The translations under genes were made by a program, and so were the position numbers. From positions 124,001 to 188,000 of the forward strand of contig NZ_PWAA01000061.1 in NCBI RefSeq assembly GCF_003031585.1: a stretch of 64,000 nt of DNA. Reading direction: 5' to 3'. Numbering within the stretch: the first letter of the stretch is position 1; each line of letters begins with the position of its first letter. Positions 53,771 to 62,806 of the stretch are shown one piece after another. Under the pieces are notes generated by a model, which saw nothing but the letters and a program-made list of their open reading frames with translations, searched no databases and was not told where the DNA came from. Origin of the DNA: Thalassobius sp. I31.1 (GTDB taxonomy: Bacteria > Pseudomonadota > Alphaproteobacteria > Rhodobacterales > Rhodobacteraceae).

Positions 53771-55480
53771 TTGGACCTATCTGAGATTGACCACATCGGA
53801 GAGGAATTCAACCTTTCCATAGCCGAAAAATTCATGGTTATGTATCTGAATACAAGCATGACACGGACGGCGGCCCTGTCCCGTCTGAAAGCAGATTTAC
53901 AAGCTGCAATTTCCGTGGAACTGGCCACAATCCCAATTTATCTGTACACGTATTATTCCCTCAAACGCGACAATTCCACCGGCGAAAATGTAAACCAGGC
54001 ACAGCTGTTTGCAAATAAAGCCGGCGGCGTCATCATGTCTGTCGCGGTTGAAGAAATGCTGCATATGTCGTTGTCTTCAAACATTTATTATGCCCTGACA
54101 GGGACGCCGCCAAAACTGTATATGAATGCCCCGCCGATTTATCCGGCAATGTTGCCACATCATAATCCCGTCGGCCCACCCGGCCCCAGGGGCGGCACTG
54201 ATACGCATATTCCGCTTGGTAAATTTGGTTTTGAACAACTCTGGCATTTCCTGCAAATCGAATACCCGGAAGTGCCAAGCAACGAAACATTTGAAGCGTT
54301 GAGTGAGGCAGAGGATCTGGAAACAACCCTTCGCCATTACCTGCATCAACATGGCTGGCCAGCGGATGAGAACTGGAATTCCATTGGCCAGTTTTACAGT
54401 TTTATCCGGTGCTTAATTGCATCTGATCACGTGACAGACGCCGATTTTTCCAATGGCGACAAAGATCAGCAAATTCAGCATTACAATTATGCCCCCAACA
54501 ACATCGATACGATCTATCCGGAAGGCAAGTTCAACCCCTGGAAACCGGCACCAAAATCAAAATGGACCACAGCGGATGCAAACGCATCTGGCATTACACA
54601 GCCGGACTTCATGGGGGCCACCGTGACAGGTGCTGCCGATGTGACACAATTTCCCAATGCCCCGGACAGCCACGCCGGTGACTTTGAACTGATCACAGTT
54701 CACAACCGTCAGGATGCCATGAACGCGCTGGAAACCATTTGCGAGCAAGGGGAAGGATACGCAGACCCAGGCGGCACAGAGGGCGCAAATGCTGATGCAA
54801 ATGACGAAGAGGACAGCCATTTCTTCAAGTTCCTCTCATTGCAGGCCCAACTGAAGGAATTCAAGGATACGAAGGAACAGCTTCCGGCCTGGATGGCTGA
54901 CAGCATTCAGCAAATGGAAACCTGGGAAAGATACCGGGGCGAATTTGCGGTCTGGTCCGAAGAGGATATGGTCGCAGCCCAGGTGCTTTCTGACTTCCCC
55001 GACAGCCCGGTTGGCGCGAGCTACCCGAAGGATCTTGCTGCGCTGAATGACTTCAATTCCGGTCTGTTCCAATACATGCTTATCATGACCGAAACCCTGT
55101 ATATGGTTCCCCCGGGGGGCAATTCGGGCGCGTCAGGCCTGGTTGAAAATCAGAAGTGGTTTTTCAATGTCGGGCTGCACCGTTCGATGATCTGGGTGAT
55201 GGACAAATGGATTAAGTTCATGCGTGGCATCGAGATATCTGAAGGGCCTTACAAAGGTAAGATGTTGGCACCAACCTTTGAAAACCTCAGCCTCGGACAC
55301 CCGGAAGATGCCTTTGAGAACCTGAAAGCTCTGGGGGCCAAAGCCAGGGCGGCAGGCGCGGCAATTGGGAACACCGGCGGCGACAGCATTATCGATCAGG
55401 CCCTGTCCCTCATGGATGGGACACATTCGATGCATCTGCCGGATGTGGCACCCTATTGGAAATCAAAGGAAGGAAACTGA
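53771..55480 (+). CDS. Ferritin-like (VioB/iminophenyl-pyruvate dimer synthase-like) protein
   Basis: About 569 residues. The N-terminal ferritin-like part resembles PF12902, the family of the VioB C-terminal region (AAISVELATIPIYLYTYYSLKR; VAVEEMLHMSLSSNIYYALTG), with the Glu and ExxH residues for two metals. The remainder is long and less typical. I prefer the TTG at 53771 because AAGGAG precedes it by 7 nt; the ATG at 53738 has no ribosome site. Such proteins often neighbour DUF692 enzymes. The substrate is unknown. It stops 1 bp before the 12-Cys gene. Confidence 0.72.
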   Translation: MDLSEIDHIGEEFNLSIAEKFMVMYLNTSMTRTAALSRLKADLQAAISVELATIPIYLYTYYSLKRDNSTGENVNQAQLFANKAGGVIMSVAVEEMLHMSLSSNIYYALTGTPPKLYMNAPPIYPAMLPHHNPVGPPGPRGGTDTHIPLGKFGFEQLWHFLQIEYPEVPSNETFEALSEAEDLETTLRHYLHQHGWPADENWNSIGQFYSFIRCLIASDHVTDADFSNGDKDQQIQHYNYAPNNIDTIYPEGKFNPWKPAPKSKWTTADANASGITQPDFMGATVTGAADVTQFPNAPDSHAGDFELITVHNRQDAMNALETICEQGEGYADPGGTEGANADANDEEDSHFFKFLSLQAQLKEFKDTKEQLPAWMADSIQQMETWERYRGEFAVWSEEDMVAAQVLSDFPDSPVGASYPKDLAALNDFNSGLFQYMLIMTETLYMVPPGGNSGASGLVENQKWFFNVGLHRSMIWVMDKWIKFMRGIEISEGPYKGKMLAPTFENLSLGHPEDAFENLKALGAKARAAGAAIGNTGGDSIIDQALSLMDGTHSMHLPDVAPYWKSKEGN

Positions 55481-55481
55481 A

Positions 55482-56201
55482 ATGGCGAATTGTTCAACAC
55501 CAAAACCAAGCAGCGAACCCGGCCAACCTGTTCCGGCGGAAAATCCTTATTCTTCAGCCAATGGTGTTCCACCCTTCTCCTGGACATCTACGAAAGCCTA
55601 CAAAACACATCAGATCGCCAAACCGGAATTGCCTGATCATTTGCCGTTGCATGCCTGCATGGGGCTAAATCATTGCGCCGGGTCTGATCGATACGGTCTG
55701 TCCGGGCCAAACGGCGATGATCCCAACAGCTGTGCTGGCCAGGGATATTGCGCCACAACAGCAGATCACACCTGTCACACGCAAAACAACTGCGCAAATC
55801 AGGGCGGATGCGGATTATATGGCTGGGGCCCTGAAATGGATCGCCCCGGCACCAATGAATGCAGATCAATGGGGTCTTGCGCAACGCCGATCAATGCGGA
55901 ACGCTTCACAACATCCGGCCCCAATCGTGGCGAAAGCGTCTGGGTGCGGGCACGGGCGGTGTTTGAAAAATCCTGGGCAGAACAGCATGCGCCTGAACTG
56001 AAAGCCCGCATGGAAGCGAATGAAAGCACCGACCTCGCCCCGGGTGCCAGCAGAGATATACCTGATTCAGCAGGCCCTGTTCCCGCCCCCTTCACAGGAA
56101 CCGGGCCCAGCTATCTGTGGATTTCCGACGACAATGACAACCGCGGGGCCATGACGTCTTGTGGGGCAAGTGGCCTGTCAGGTGCGGGTGGCTGCGGATG
56201 A
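55482..56201 (+). CDS. 12-cysteine repeat protein, likely MNIO substrate
   Basis: This 239-residue protein has 12 Cys. Ten lie in the first 135 residues, and most of these form C-x5-C pairs (ACMGLNHCAG, SCAGQGYCAT, TCHTQNNCANQGGC, ECRSMGSCAT). The C-terminus ends in two Cys-Gly sites (SCGASG and GGCG at the last residues). There is no signal peptide. It lies between a ferritin-like gene and a DUF692 gene, and its stop overlaps the DUF692 start. DUF692 (MNIO) enzymes modify cysteines of neighbouring peptides, so this is the likely target; metal binding is also possible. AAGGAAGG precedes the ATG. Confidence 0.8.
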   Translation: MANCSTPKPSSEPGQPVPAENPYSSANGVPPFSWTSTKAYKTHQIAKPELPDHLPLHACMGLNHCAGSDRYGLSGPNGDDPNSCAGQGYCATTADHTCHTQNNCANQGGCGLYGWGPEMDRPGTNECRSMGSCATPINAERFTTSGPNRGESVWVRARAVFEKSWAEQHAPELKARMEANESTDLAPGASRDIPDSAGPVPAPFTGTGPSYLWISDDNDNRGAMTSCGASGLSGAGGCG

Positions 56202-57139
56202 CCCGACACAGCAGCATTGCGCAACTTCCCCGGCTTGGTCTTGGGCTGGGTTTGCGCAATACGCATTTCGAACATATCCTTGCGCATTGGCCAGAGGTTG
56301 ACTGGTTCGAAGCCATCTCAGAAAACTTTATGGATTCAGGCGGGCGACCCCGCGATGTCATCCGCAAAGTCGCTGAACGATATCCAGTCGTTTTGCACGG
56401 TGTTTCAATGTCCATCGGCAGCACCGATCCACTGGATATGACCTATCTTGCACGACTGAAAGCGCTTGCTGCCGATGTTCAGCCGCAATGGATTTCAGAT
56501 CATCTGTGCTGGACAGGGGTGATGGGGTTGAATTCGCATGACCTCCTGCCCGTTCCTCTCAATGAGGAAACCCTCGCGCATATTGCTGCGCGCATCCATA
56601 AAGTGCAGGACTTCCTTGGCAGACCTCTGATCCTCGAAAACCCGTCCACCTACGTCGGGTTCCAGGAAACAACACTGGAAGAACCCGATTTTTTACGCGC
56701 ATTGGCGCAGCAGACAGGCTGCGGCCTGCTTCTTGATGTGAACAACGTCTATGTCAGTTGTTTCAATGCGGGCACCGACCCGCTGAAATACCTGCAGGGT
56801 TTCCCTATGGAATACGTGGTTCAGATGCATATCGCAGGACATTCACACTATGGCACGCATATCATCGACACACATGATCAACCCGTGCGATCCGAAGTCT
56901 GGGACCTGTATTCAATCGCCTTTCATGCCAGCAATGGTGCGTCTACCCTGCTGGAATGGGACGGAAACATCCCGGATTTTGACGCATGCCATGCAGAGCT
57001 TCTGAAATCAAAACACCATATTCAGGGCAATCTTTCTACACCTGATATGGCGCCCGTTATCGCCACTGGGTCGGCCATATCAAACCCTGTCGATTTCCTT
57101 GTGCCGGATGTGCTTTCAAACAAAAGCAGCCTGCCGTGA
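56198..57139 (+). CDS. DUF692 multinuclear non-heme iron oxidase (MNIO)
   Basis: This 313-residue TIM-barrel protein of the MbnB/BufB/DUF692 type has LGLGLGLRNTH, VVLHGVSMSIGS, ISDHLCWTG, LILENPSTYVGF, GCGLLLDVNNVYVS and MHIAGHSHYG, which carry the conserved metal-binding His, Glu and Asp. These enzymes use iron and oxygen to rebuild cysteines in peptides. The start overlaps the 12-Cys gene (ATGA) and the stop overlaps the next gene (GTGA), so all three are coupled. Confidence 0.93.
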   Translation: MTRHSSIAQLPRLGLGLGLRNTHFEHILAHWPEVDWFEAISENFMDSGGRPRDVIRKVAERYPVVLHGVSMSIGSTDPLDMTYLARLKALAADVQPQWISDHLCWTGVMGLNSHDLLPVPLNEETLAHIAARIHKVQDFLGRPLILENPSTYVGFQETTLEEPDFLRALAQQTGCGLLLDVNNVYVSCFNAGTDPLKYLQGFPMEYVVQMHIAGHSHYGTHIIDTHDQPVRSEVWDLYSIAFHASNGASTLLEWDGNIPDFDACHAELLKSKHHIQGNLSTPDMAPVIATGSAISNPVDFLVPDVLSNKSSLP

Positions 57140-57957
57140 CCGGATTTGCGCTTAAAGATCTGCAAAAATGGATGCAGTCCGCCCTGATCGCGCCGGAAGG
57201 TGCCTTCGCCGCAACCCGACTGAGTGACTCGCAACGTCTGACTGCGGCGGAAGGTTTGGCGATTTATCAGCGCAGCTATGCCCTGCGTATCGCCGCCTGT
57301 ATGCGGGAACAGTTCCCGGCGCTGTGTCAAGCCTTGGGGACAGATCTGTTTAATGACTTCGTCGCTGAATACATTCGCGAAACCCCGCCTGAAAGTTACA
57401 CGCTTTATGATCTGGGGCGTCGGTTTCCGGGGTTCCTGCAAAAAAACCGAACGGATTCAGGCGCGGATACCCCTGAACCCTGGTTCGATTTCATGGTGGA
57501 TCTGGCACAGTTTGAGCGCCTCGTATTCACGGTTTTTGACAGTGCCGGATCCGAAGATATGCAGCTGGCCACGGCCACAACACCAGAAAGCGCCCTGCAG
57601 GTGCAGCCCAGCCTGCGTATCGCGCAGCATCGCTATCCCGTCGCCTGGTATTACCATCAGATACGTGACGGGCAATCGCCTGATATTCCGCAAAAGGAAC
57701 AGTGTTGCGTCGCTGTGTTGCGTAAGAACTTCCAGACCACAACCTTCCCTGTTGCGCCGGCGCATGCTGTGTTTTTACAGGCGATGCGCGATGGGGCAGA
57801 CGTTGATAGGGCGCTTTGCACCGTGGCGCAGACATATGGCCATTCCTATGACGATGTCGCGACCTCCTGGCACAACACCCCTGAGCTTCTGGAAGGCTGG
57901 AAAGCAGCGGGTGTTTTTACCGACACCCGCGCAGGTTTTTACACGCAAAGCAGCTGA
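57136..57957 (+). CDS. DUF2063 (BufC-like) MNIO partner protein
   Basis: This 273-residue protein starts with GTG inside the MNIO stop. The N-terminal part (LSDSQRLTAAEGLAIYQRSYALRI; FPALCQALGTDLFNDFVAEYI) is the DUF2063 'putative DNA-binding' domain, but in MNIO operons such proteins serve as the enzyme's partner that binds the substrate. The C-terminal half is beta-rich. Its end overlaps the convergent GST-like gene by 19 bp. Confidence 0.88.
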   Translation: MTGFALKDLQKWMQSALIAPEGAFAATRLSDSQRLTAAEGLAIYQRSYALRIAACMREQFPALCQALGTDLFNDFVAEYIRETPPESYTLYDLGRRFPGFLQKNRTDSGADTPEPWFDFMVDLAQFERLVFTVFDSAGSEDMQLATATTPESALQVQPSLRIAQHRYPVAWYYHQIRDGQSPDIPQKEQCCVAVLRKNFQTTTFPVAPAHAVFLQAMRDGADVDRALCTVAQTYGHSYDDVATSWHNTPELLEGWKAAGVFTDTRAGFYTQSS

Positions 57958-58721
57958 TCCGGGCGATGTCTGTCATAGATCCGCTGAATAAAACGGCCGG
58001 TGGGGCGTTGGCGCAGCTCGCTATACACTTTCTGCATTTCAGGGGGGCAAACAGCCTGATTTGGCAACATTCCGTGATACCCCTGCGCAAGGATCATGGG
58101 GCCGCCCGAGGTCGCGACAGCTAAGTCCGCGAAAGTCAGGCGATCCCCCACAAGATATTCACGGCCATCTTTCAGAATTTCATCATATTTGTCCCAGCCA
58201 GCACAGATCTTTTCCAGGGACGCATCAGAAACCGCCTGATCAAGTTTCAGCCCTTTATACATCAGCCACCGGATGCCCCGAAACCCGAATTGGCACGTCA
58301 GTTTTTCATACCAGGGCACATCTTTTGTGATGGAAGGCCAGACGACCTTTTTGTACTTCAACAAATTCCAGTAAGACCAGTTCACAACATCCGCACCCAT
58401 TTCCCAGCGGGCGTAATGCTGAAGATCCCAGGCTTCTTTGTGCAGCAGCGGTTCTTTTTCTGCGTCAGGCAACAGGCGTAAATTTTGTGCGGCCTCTCGT
58501 TCCAGCAGGGGCAACATCTTTTCAATGCCACCGTATTTTTCGCCACCCCGGACAAACAGCGGATAATCATCCTTGCCCACCCCCCAGGCCTTCAGCGCAA
58601 GAATATGGAAAATCGGGGCATGGGGCCGCTCTGAATATTCGACCTGATAATGCGCCAGTAACCAGCGCCCGAGATCAACATCAGCGGACGGCAAAAGTGT
58701 GATGAGAAGTGGATTTTTCAT
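57939..58721 (-). CDS. Glutathione S-transferase-like protein
   Basis: This 260-residue protein has a GST-like layout: an N-terminal thioredoxin-like part (MKNPLLITLLPSADVDLGRW), and a helical C-terminal domain with REYLVGDRLTFADLAVATSG. No clear catalytic Ser/Cys is assignable. It ends a five-gene minus-strand operon, 8 bp after the P450 gene, so it may process an oxidised product. Confidence 0.75.
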   Translation of the reverse strand: MKNPLLITLLPSADVDLGRWLLAHYQVEYSERPHAPIFHILALKAWGVGKDDYPLFVRGGEKYGGIEKMLPLLEREAAQNLRLLPDAEKEPLLHKEAWDLQHYARWEMGADVVNWSYWNLLKYKKVVWPSITKDVPWYEKLTCQFGFRGIRWLMYKGLKLDQAVSDASLEKICAGWDKYDEILKDGREYLVGDRLTFADLAVATSGGPMILAQGYHGMLPNQAVCPPEMQKVYSELRQRPTGRFIQRIYDRHRPDQLLCV

Positions 58722-58729
58722 TGCAGAAC

Positions 58730-60073
58730 CTAACGATCAAATTCGATATGGAAGTGTTGCGGGAAACCGGATGTTCCAGTGTCGATCTGGCCTTTCGCCC
58801 CGGCCGCACGGCGCAGGTTTTTCTGGGCCAGAACCGGTTTCAGAATCGCAGGGATCACTGCTTTGTTGATGGCGTCGCCAAAACATTTGTGCATGCCATA
58901 GCCCCAGATGATATAATCGCTCCAGGGTCTGTCTGTTCGAAATTCATTTGGGGCAATGATTTCAGACCGATCAAAGCAGGCCGAGAAATTCGCCGCAAAA
59001 ACAATTTGCCCTTTACGGATTTTCCTTTGGCGCAAACTGTTCGGTGCAATCACCGTATCATGGATCGCCCGGCGATAAATCACGGGGTTAAAAGGATTAA
59101 ATCTCAGGGCTTCCCAAATATGCTGCGCAAGCAGATCATCATCATCCTCCAGCGCAGCTTTGCGGGCAGAGGCCAGGGCCTCTGGGCGCTTCAACAGTTC
59201 ATCCAACGCAATGCAACTTGCCTTTGAAATTGTCGGAATGGCCCCGATCAACAACCCCAGCAGGTTGTTCCGGATGCCCAGATCTGACATCCCGGGCGTG
59301 TCAGATGATTGCAGCGCCAGGCAACGATTCAGAATATCAGGCGTCTCTGTCGGTGTTACCTTGCGCTCAGCGATCGCCGCATCCAGGTATTCCCGCAATT
59401 CGGCAGCATGACCAAGGGCAGTGGCCCCACCCTGTTTGTCCGCCCCAAGATCCTGAAACAAATACCAGAACAGCGACGTCGTCCATTTCTGCATCTTTTC
59501 ACGTTCCCCCCCGACACCGAAATAGCGCTGGGTCATATCCCAGGGCACTTCAAGCGTCAGCGCTGGCACGATATCGATCTTTCCCGGGCTGTCTGCCAGG
59601 ATGTTATGCGCCAGCTCTGATGCCCGTGGCAGCACAATTTCAGACACATCCGTCATCCTGGCCGCCAGGCGCATCGCCGACGTATCACGGGTGTAATCCC
59701 ACCCGGGCTGCATGCCGAGGAAAAAGTTATCCCCCTCGGTCAGCTGGCGCATCCTTGTGCCGTAAACCACCTCAAAGTCCTCATTCCGATTGAGAACATC
59801 CAGGCAATCCTGACGGCGTGTAACAATGGCAGTGCCTGTATTTTCATAGCATTTCATCAGCACCTTTGAGAGTGAAATATTCGGCCAGAACGCCCGTAAA
59901 AATGCGAAAACACGGCGCTGGGTGCCCGGTTTCAGGAAAAAGGACCCTATGCCACCGGAAAACAGCGCCACGATCCCCATTGAGATCAGATAAAGCAGTG
60001 CGATCAGGCCTTCAGACCAGATCACAAGCCTTTGGTATATTGTCGTAAAGACGTTTGATATTGCGGCGAACAT
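58730..60073 (-). CDS. Membrane-anchored cytochrome P450
   Basis: This 447-residue P450 has an N-terminal membrane helix (residues ~17-38). The ExxR pair is in EALRFNPFNPVIYRR, and the heme-Cys loop is IIWGYGMHKCFGDAINKA. A membrane anchor is uncommon for bacterial P450s. I used the ATG at 60073, with CGGAG upstream, not the longer open frame to 60103 that overlaps the DyP gene. The substrate is unknown. Confidence 0.9.
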   Translation of the reverse strand: MFAAISNVFTTIYQRLVIWSEGLIALLYLISMGIVALFSGGIGSFFLKPGTQRRVFAFLRAFWPNISLSKVLMKCYENTGTAIVTRRQDCLDVLNRNEDFEVVYGTRMRQLTEGDNFFLGMQPGWDYTRDTSAMRLAARMTDVSEIVLPRASELAHNILADSPGKIDIVPALTLEVPWDMTQRYFGVGGEREKMQKWTTSLFWYLFQDLGADKQGGATALGHAAELREYLDAAIAERKVTPTETPDILNRCLALQSSDTPGMSDLGIRNNLLGLLIGAIPTISKASCIALDELLKRPEALASARKAALEDDDDLLAQHIWEALRFNPFNPVIYRRAIHDTVIAPNSLRQRKIRKGQIVFAANFSACFDRSEIIAPNEFRTDRPWSDYIIWGYGMHKCFGDAINKAVIPAILKPVLAQKNLRRAAGAKGQIDTGTSGFPQHFHIEFDR

Positions 60074-60086
60074 CACAAATCTCCGT

Positions 60087-61769
60087 TCAGGTTGGATCAA
60101 CAATGCCCATTGCCATCATCCGCAAAGCGGTCAGCGAGGGGACGAAGAAATAGTCGCCACCACGGCATTCAACAAACGTCTTCAGTTTGCTCATGACATA
60201 GGGCGGCTTGCCGGATTTCGGATCAGACGGGATGGTGTGGCGTTTGTGGTGATCATGGTTCCCAAGCATGGGGCATGTGTTGTTGCCCTGATGGAAATCC
60301 AGGCCATATTGGATCCATTGCTGCTGTACGAATTCAAACTGCCGGAACAGGCTGGCCCCCATGATGATCATGATCACGCCTTGTTCGGTGTCGTCATCTT
60401 TATGTTCATAAGCCGGGGCACCGTAAGGCAGGCCACGACGCAGGATGCGACGTCGCTTGTTCAGCGCGCTGGTTGCATCCGGGTTTTCTTCTGGCTTGCC
60501 GGTTTTCTGATCCACGCCATTCTTATTCATCGGATCCAGGTAATCGCGGGTATTCATCCGGCGCATATGGGCGCCGGCCGGGCATTTGAAACCGCTCATA
60601 TCGTCAGCGTATCGAAAATCCCGGGCTTCTGGCGAGGCTATATAAGCAAGGTTTTTCCGGTAGCCATCGATGGGATCGACACCATCACCGTGAAACCCCA
60701 TCTTTTCACCAAAGGCCACCCATTCAGGATAGGTCGGGACTTTGGACAAAGGCACACCATCCGACCAGCGACCGCACATTTTTGCACGCAGAGTTTCAAC
60801 GGCTTCTTCGTGACTGACCTGCATAACACTTGCGTACCGGGTTGCTTCTTCCTCAACAACCTCATGAAAACTGCCAACATTTTCATGCAGCTTACGAAAG
60901 GCGAAAAATGTGCCGTTGTGGGTAAACTCCGGCGGGTTGGCAACGGGCGGCAGTTCCTGGGATTCATCAGGATGACCCAGGATAAATTCACCCGTGGCCA
61001 AAGGCTGCCAGCCATCCCCCATCAGTTTTCCGCGACCAATTACCGCCTGGTCGATAATGTCATCGTGCAACTGCCCCTCAAACACCGGGTTTCCAATGCC
61101 GTCGGTAAAGCCAAAATGTTCTTTCGCTGTGGGCAGATTCAATTTTCCGATTTTATCAAAAACCGTCGAGGCTTCCTGATAATCCTGATCCCCTTTGGCC
61201 CCGATGCCTTTGATATGGGTGACACCGGTTTGGGTTGCCGCGTCTAGCAACCACTGTGTCCGCTCTTCCAGCGCGTCATTCGGCTGATCGCTGGTTCCGG
61301 GGGCAAGCTGGGCATTCAGTGTCACCAGAACATGCACATCATCTTTCCCAAAACCCAGCGTGCCCGGCTCCCGGCTTTTTTGCCAGATCGGGTCCCAGTT
61401 CTTATCCCAGTCTTCTTTCAGCGCGTCTTCTTCGGTTTCCGTCTGGTCCCGGTCCCCCAGCAAAAAGGCCCGCGCCTTCATACCTTCAATGAATTCATCC
61501 GGCATGGCCTGCAACGTGCGCACCGGCAGTTGCAACGCAAGCATTCCCGGGAATGTCAGGGCAACATTTGTTGTGCAAAGAGGCTTGTCTTTCTTTGTTG
61601 GCCAATAAGCCGCGGTCGTGACCTGTTTGCGCACAATATCCAGAAAGTCCCGGCCCGCAGCAGGTGACGGAAAATGAAAAAATATGTAGCGTGCGAAGGG
61701 AAAGGAATAGCGGCCATAGGCACGGGTAATATTCCCCTGAATGTCATTAAGATTGAGTTCACGTGTCAT
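60087..61769 (-). CDS. DyP-type heme peroxidase
   Basis: This 560-residue protein, long for the family, has the distal Asp motif HFGFTDGIGNP. The proximal heme-ligand His lies in CPAGAHMRRMNTRDYL. GVIMIIMGASLFRQFEFVQQQW is typical of the C-terminal half. There is no Tat signal. The gene lies between an unknown membrane protein and a P450 in a tight operon, suggesting a two-step oxidation. Confidence 0.93.
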   Translation of the reverse strand: MTRELNLNDIQGNITRAYGRYSFPFARYIFFHFPSPAAGRDFLDIVRKQVTTAAYWPTKKDKPLCTTNVALTFPGMLALQLPVRTLQAMPDEFIEGMKARAFLLGDRDQTETEEDALKEDWDKNWDPIWQKSREPGTLGFGKDDVHVLVTLNAQLAPGTSDQPNDALEERTQWLLDAATQTGVTHIKGIGAKGDQDYQEASTVFDKIGKLNLPTAKEHFGFTDGIGNPVFEGQLHDDIIDQAVIGRGKLMGDGWQPLATGEFILGHPDESQELPPVANPPEFTHNGTFFAFRKLHENVGSFHEVVEEEATRYASVMQVSHEEAVETLRAKMCGRWSDGVPLSKVPTYPEWVAFGEKMGFHGDGVDPIDGYRKNLAYIASPEARDFRYADDMSGFKCPAGAHMRRMNTRDYLDPMNKNGVDQKTGKPEENPDATSALNKRRRILRRGLPYGAPAYEHKDDDTEQGVIMIIMGASLFRQFEFVQQQWIQYGLDFHQGNNTCPMLGNHDHHKRHTIPSDPKSGKPPYVMSKLKTFVECRGGDYFFVPSLTALRMMAMGIVDPT

Positions 61770-61783
61770 GTCACATCCACCCG

Positions 61784-62806
61784 TTAAGAGGTTACGTTTT
61801 TGAGATCAGATGAAGAAATGACACCTGGCTTTTGCGTTTTTGAGTGGCGATCTGCCGGTCTGTGATCTTTGACAAAACGACCAAAGGCTTCATGAAGCTC
61901 CGCAGCGCTTGCACCCTGATTTTCAATGAAAAACTCTGAAAATTTCTGCTGAATATATAAGGATTTCAGGACCGACGGCAGGTCATCATATTTCGCCGGC
62001 GCAAGCGGTTTCTCACCGTTTCGCAATGTGAATTTGACAGCCAGGAATGCCGCAACGCCGCCCAGCAGAAACGCCAGGATCCAGGTCTTCAGGCTGGACC
62101 AGCCCAGTATTGGCAACGCCTGCATCCCAAATAACCAGAACAAAAGCGCGACAATCCCAACCAGAACCGGGGCCAATACGCCGTATAGCAACCCTTTCAG
62201 TGGCAATGTGTTGAACCTGGGCAGTTCCAGATAATAGTCATGGAACGGCATCGTGGTTTCAACGTGGCACCGTTCCAGGTAATCCGCAAAATCATCGGCA
62301 GATTTTACATTCTCAAACCCATAGCAATTGGAATAAATCGCGATCAGTTCTTCGCGCATCGTTTCCCAAAGCTTATGCGCATAGGAACTCCGCACCTCTT
62401 TCTGCTGCGCCTTCGTCAGTGTCGCAGGTAAAGCATCCCCGTCTTCGGTGATCGCATCAACATCGGCACAGAAGATCAGATAAGGCGCATTCAGCCTGTC
62501 CACCTTTTGCGGAACAAATGGCTTGTCGCCTTCAATTTGCGCTTTCAGTGCATTCTGACCGACACGCCCGTTATAGACCACATCATTCAACACAAACATC
62601 CGCGCCAGATGGTTGCGCATATTGCGGGTAAACGGGCTGTTATACGGGCCGGTTTCTGTTGCGGGCGACTGGTTGGCCGTGGGCAGACGCGCCAGGGCCA
62701 TCCGTACCCTTTGTTCATGCGAGCTATGCGGATTGTCCTCTGGCGCACCTGGCAAAATCGGGGCCATTGTCGTCAGGAAAATATGTCCGGAATCAAGATC
62801 AGGCAT
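61784..62806 (-). CDS. Unknown protein with two membrane helices, DyP operon
   Basis: I do not recognise a family in this 340-residue protein. It has a soluble N-terminal part (residues ~1-190, with YLIFCADVDAIT), two membrane helices near 200-225 and 235-255 (GVLAPVLVGIVALLFWLF), then a cytoplasmic tail. GAGGAG precedes the ATG at 62806, and the start overlaps the upstream gene by 8 bp. A role as membrane partner of the peroxidase is possible. Confidence 0.75.
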   Translation of the reverse strand: MPDLDSGHIFLTTMAPILPGAPEDNPHSSHEQRVRMALARLPTANQSPATETGPYNSPFTRNMRNHLARMFVLNDVVYNGRVGQNALKAQIEGDKPFVPQKVDRLNAPYLIFCADVDAITEDGDALPATLTKAQQKEVRSSYAHKLWETMREELIAIYSNCYGFENVKSADDFADYLERCHVETTMPFHDYYLELPRFNTLPLKGLLYGVLAPVLVGIVALLFWLFGMQALPILGWSSLKTWILAFLLGGVAAFLAVKFTLRNGEKPLAPAKYDDLPSVLKSLYIQQKFSEFFIENQGASAAELHEAFGRFVKDHRPADRHSKTQKPGVISSSDLKNVTS

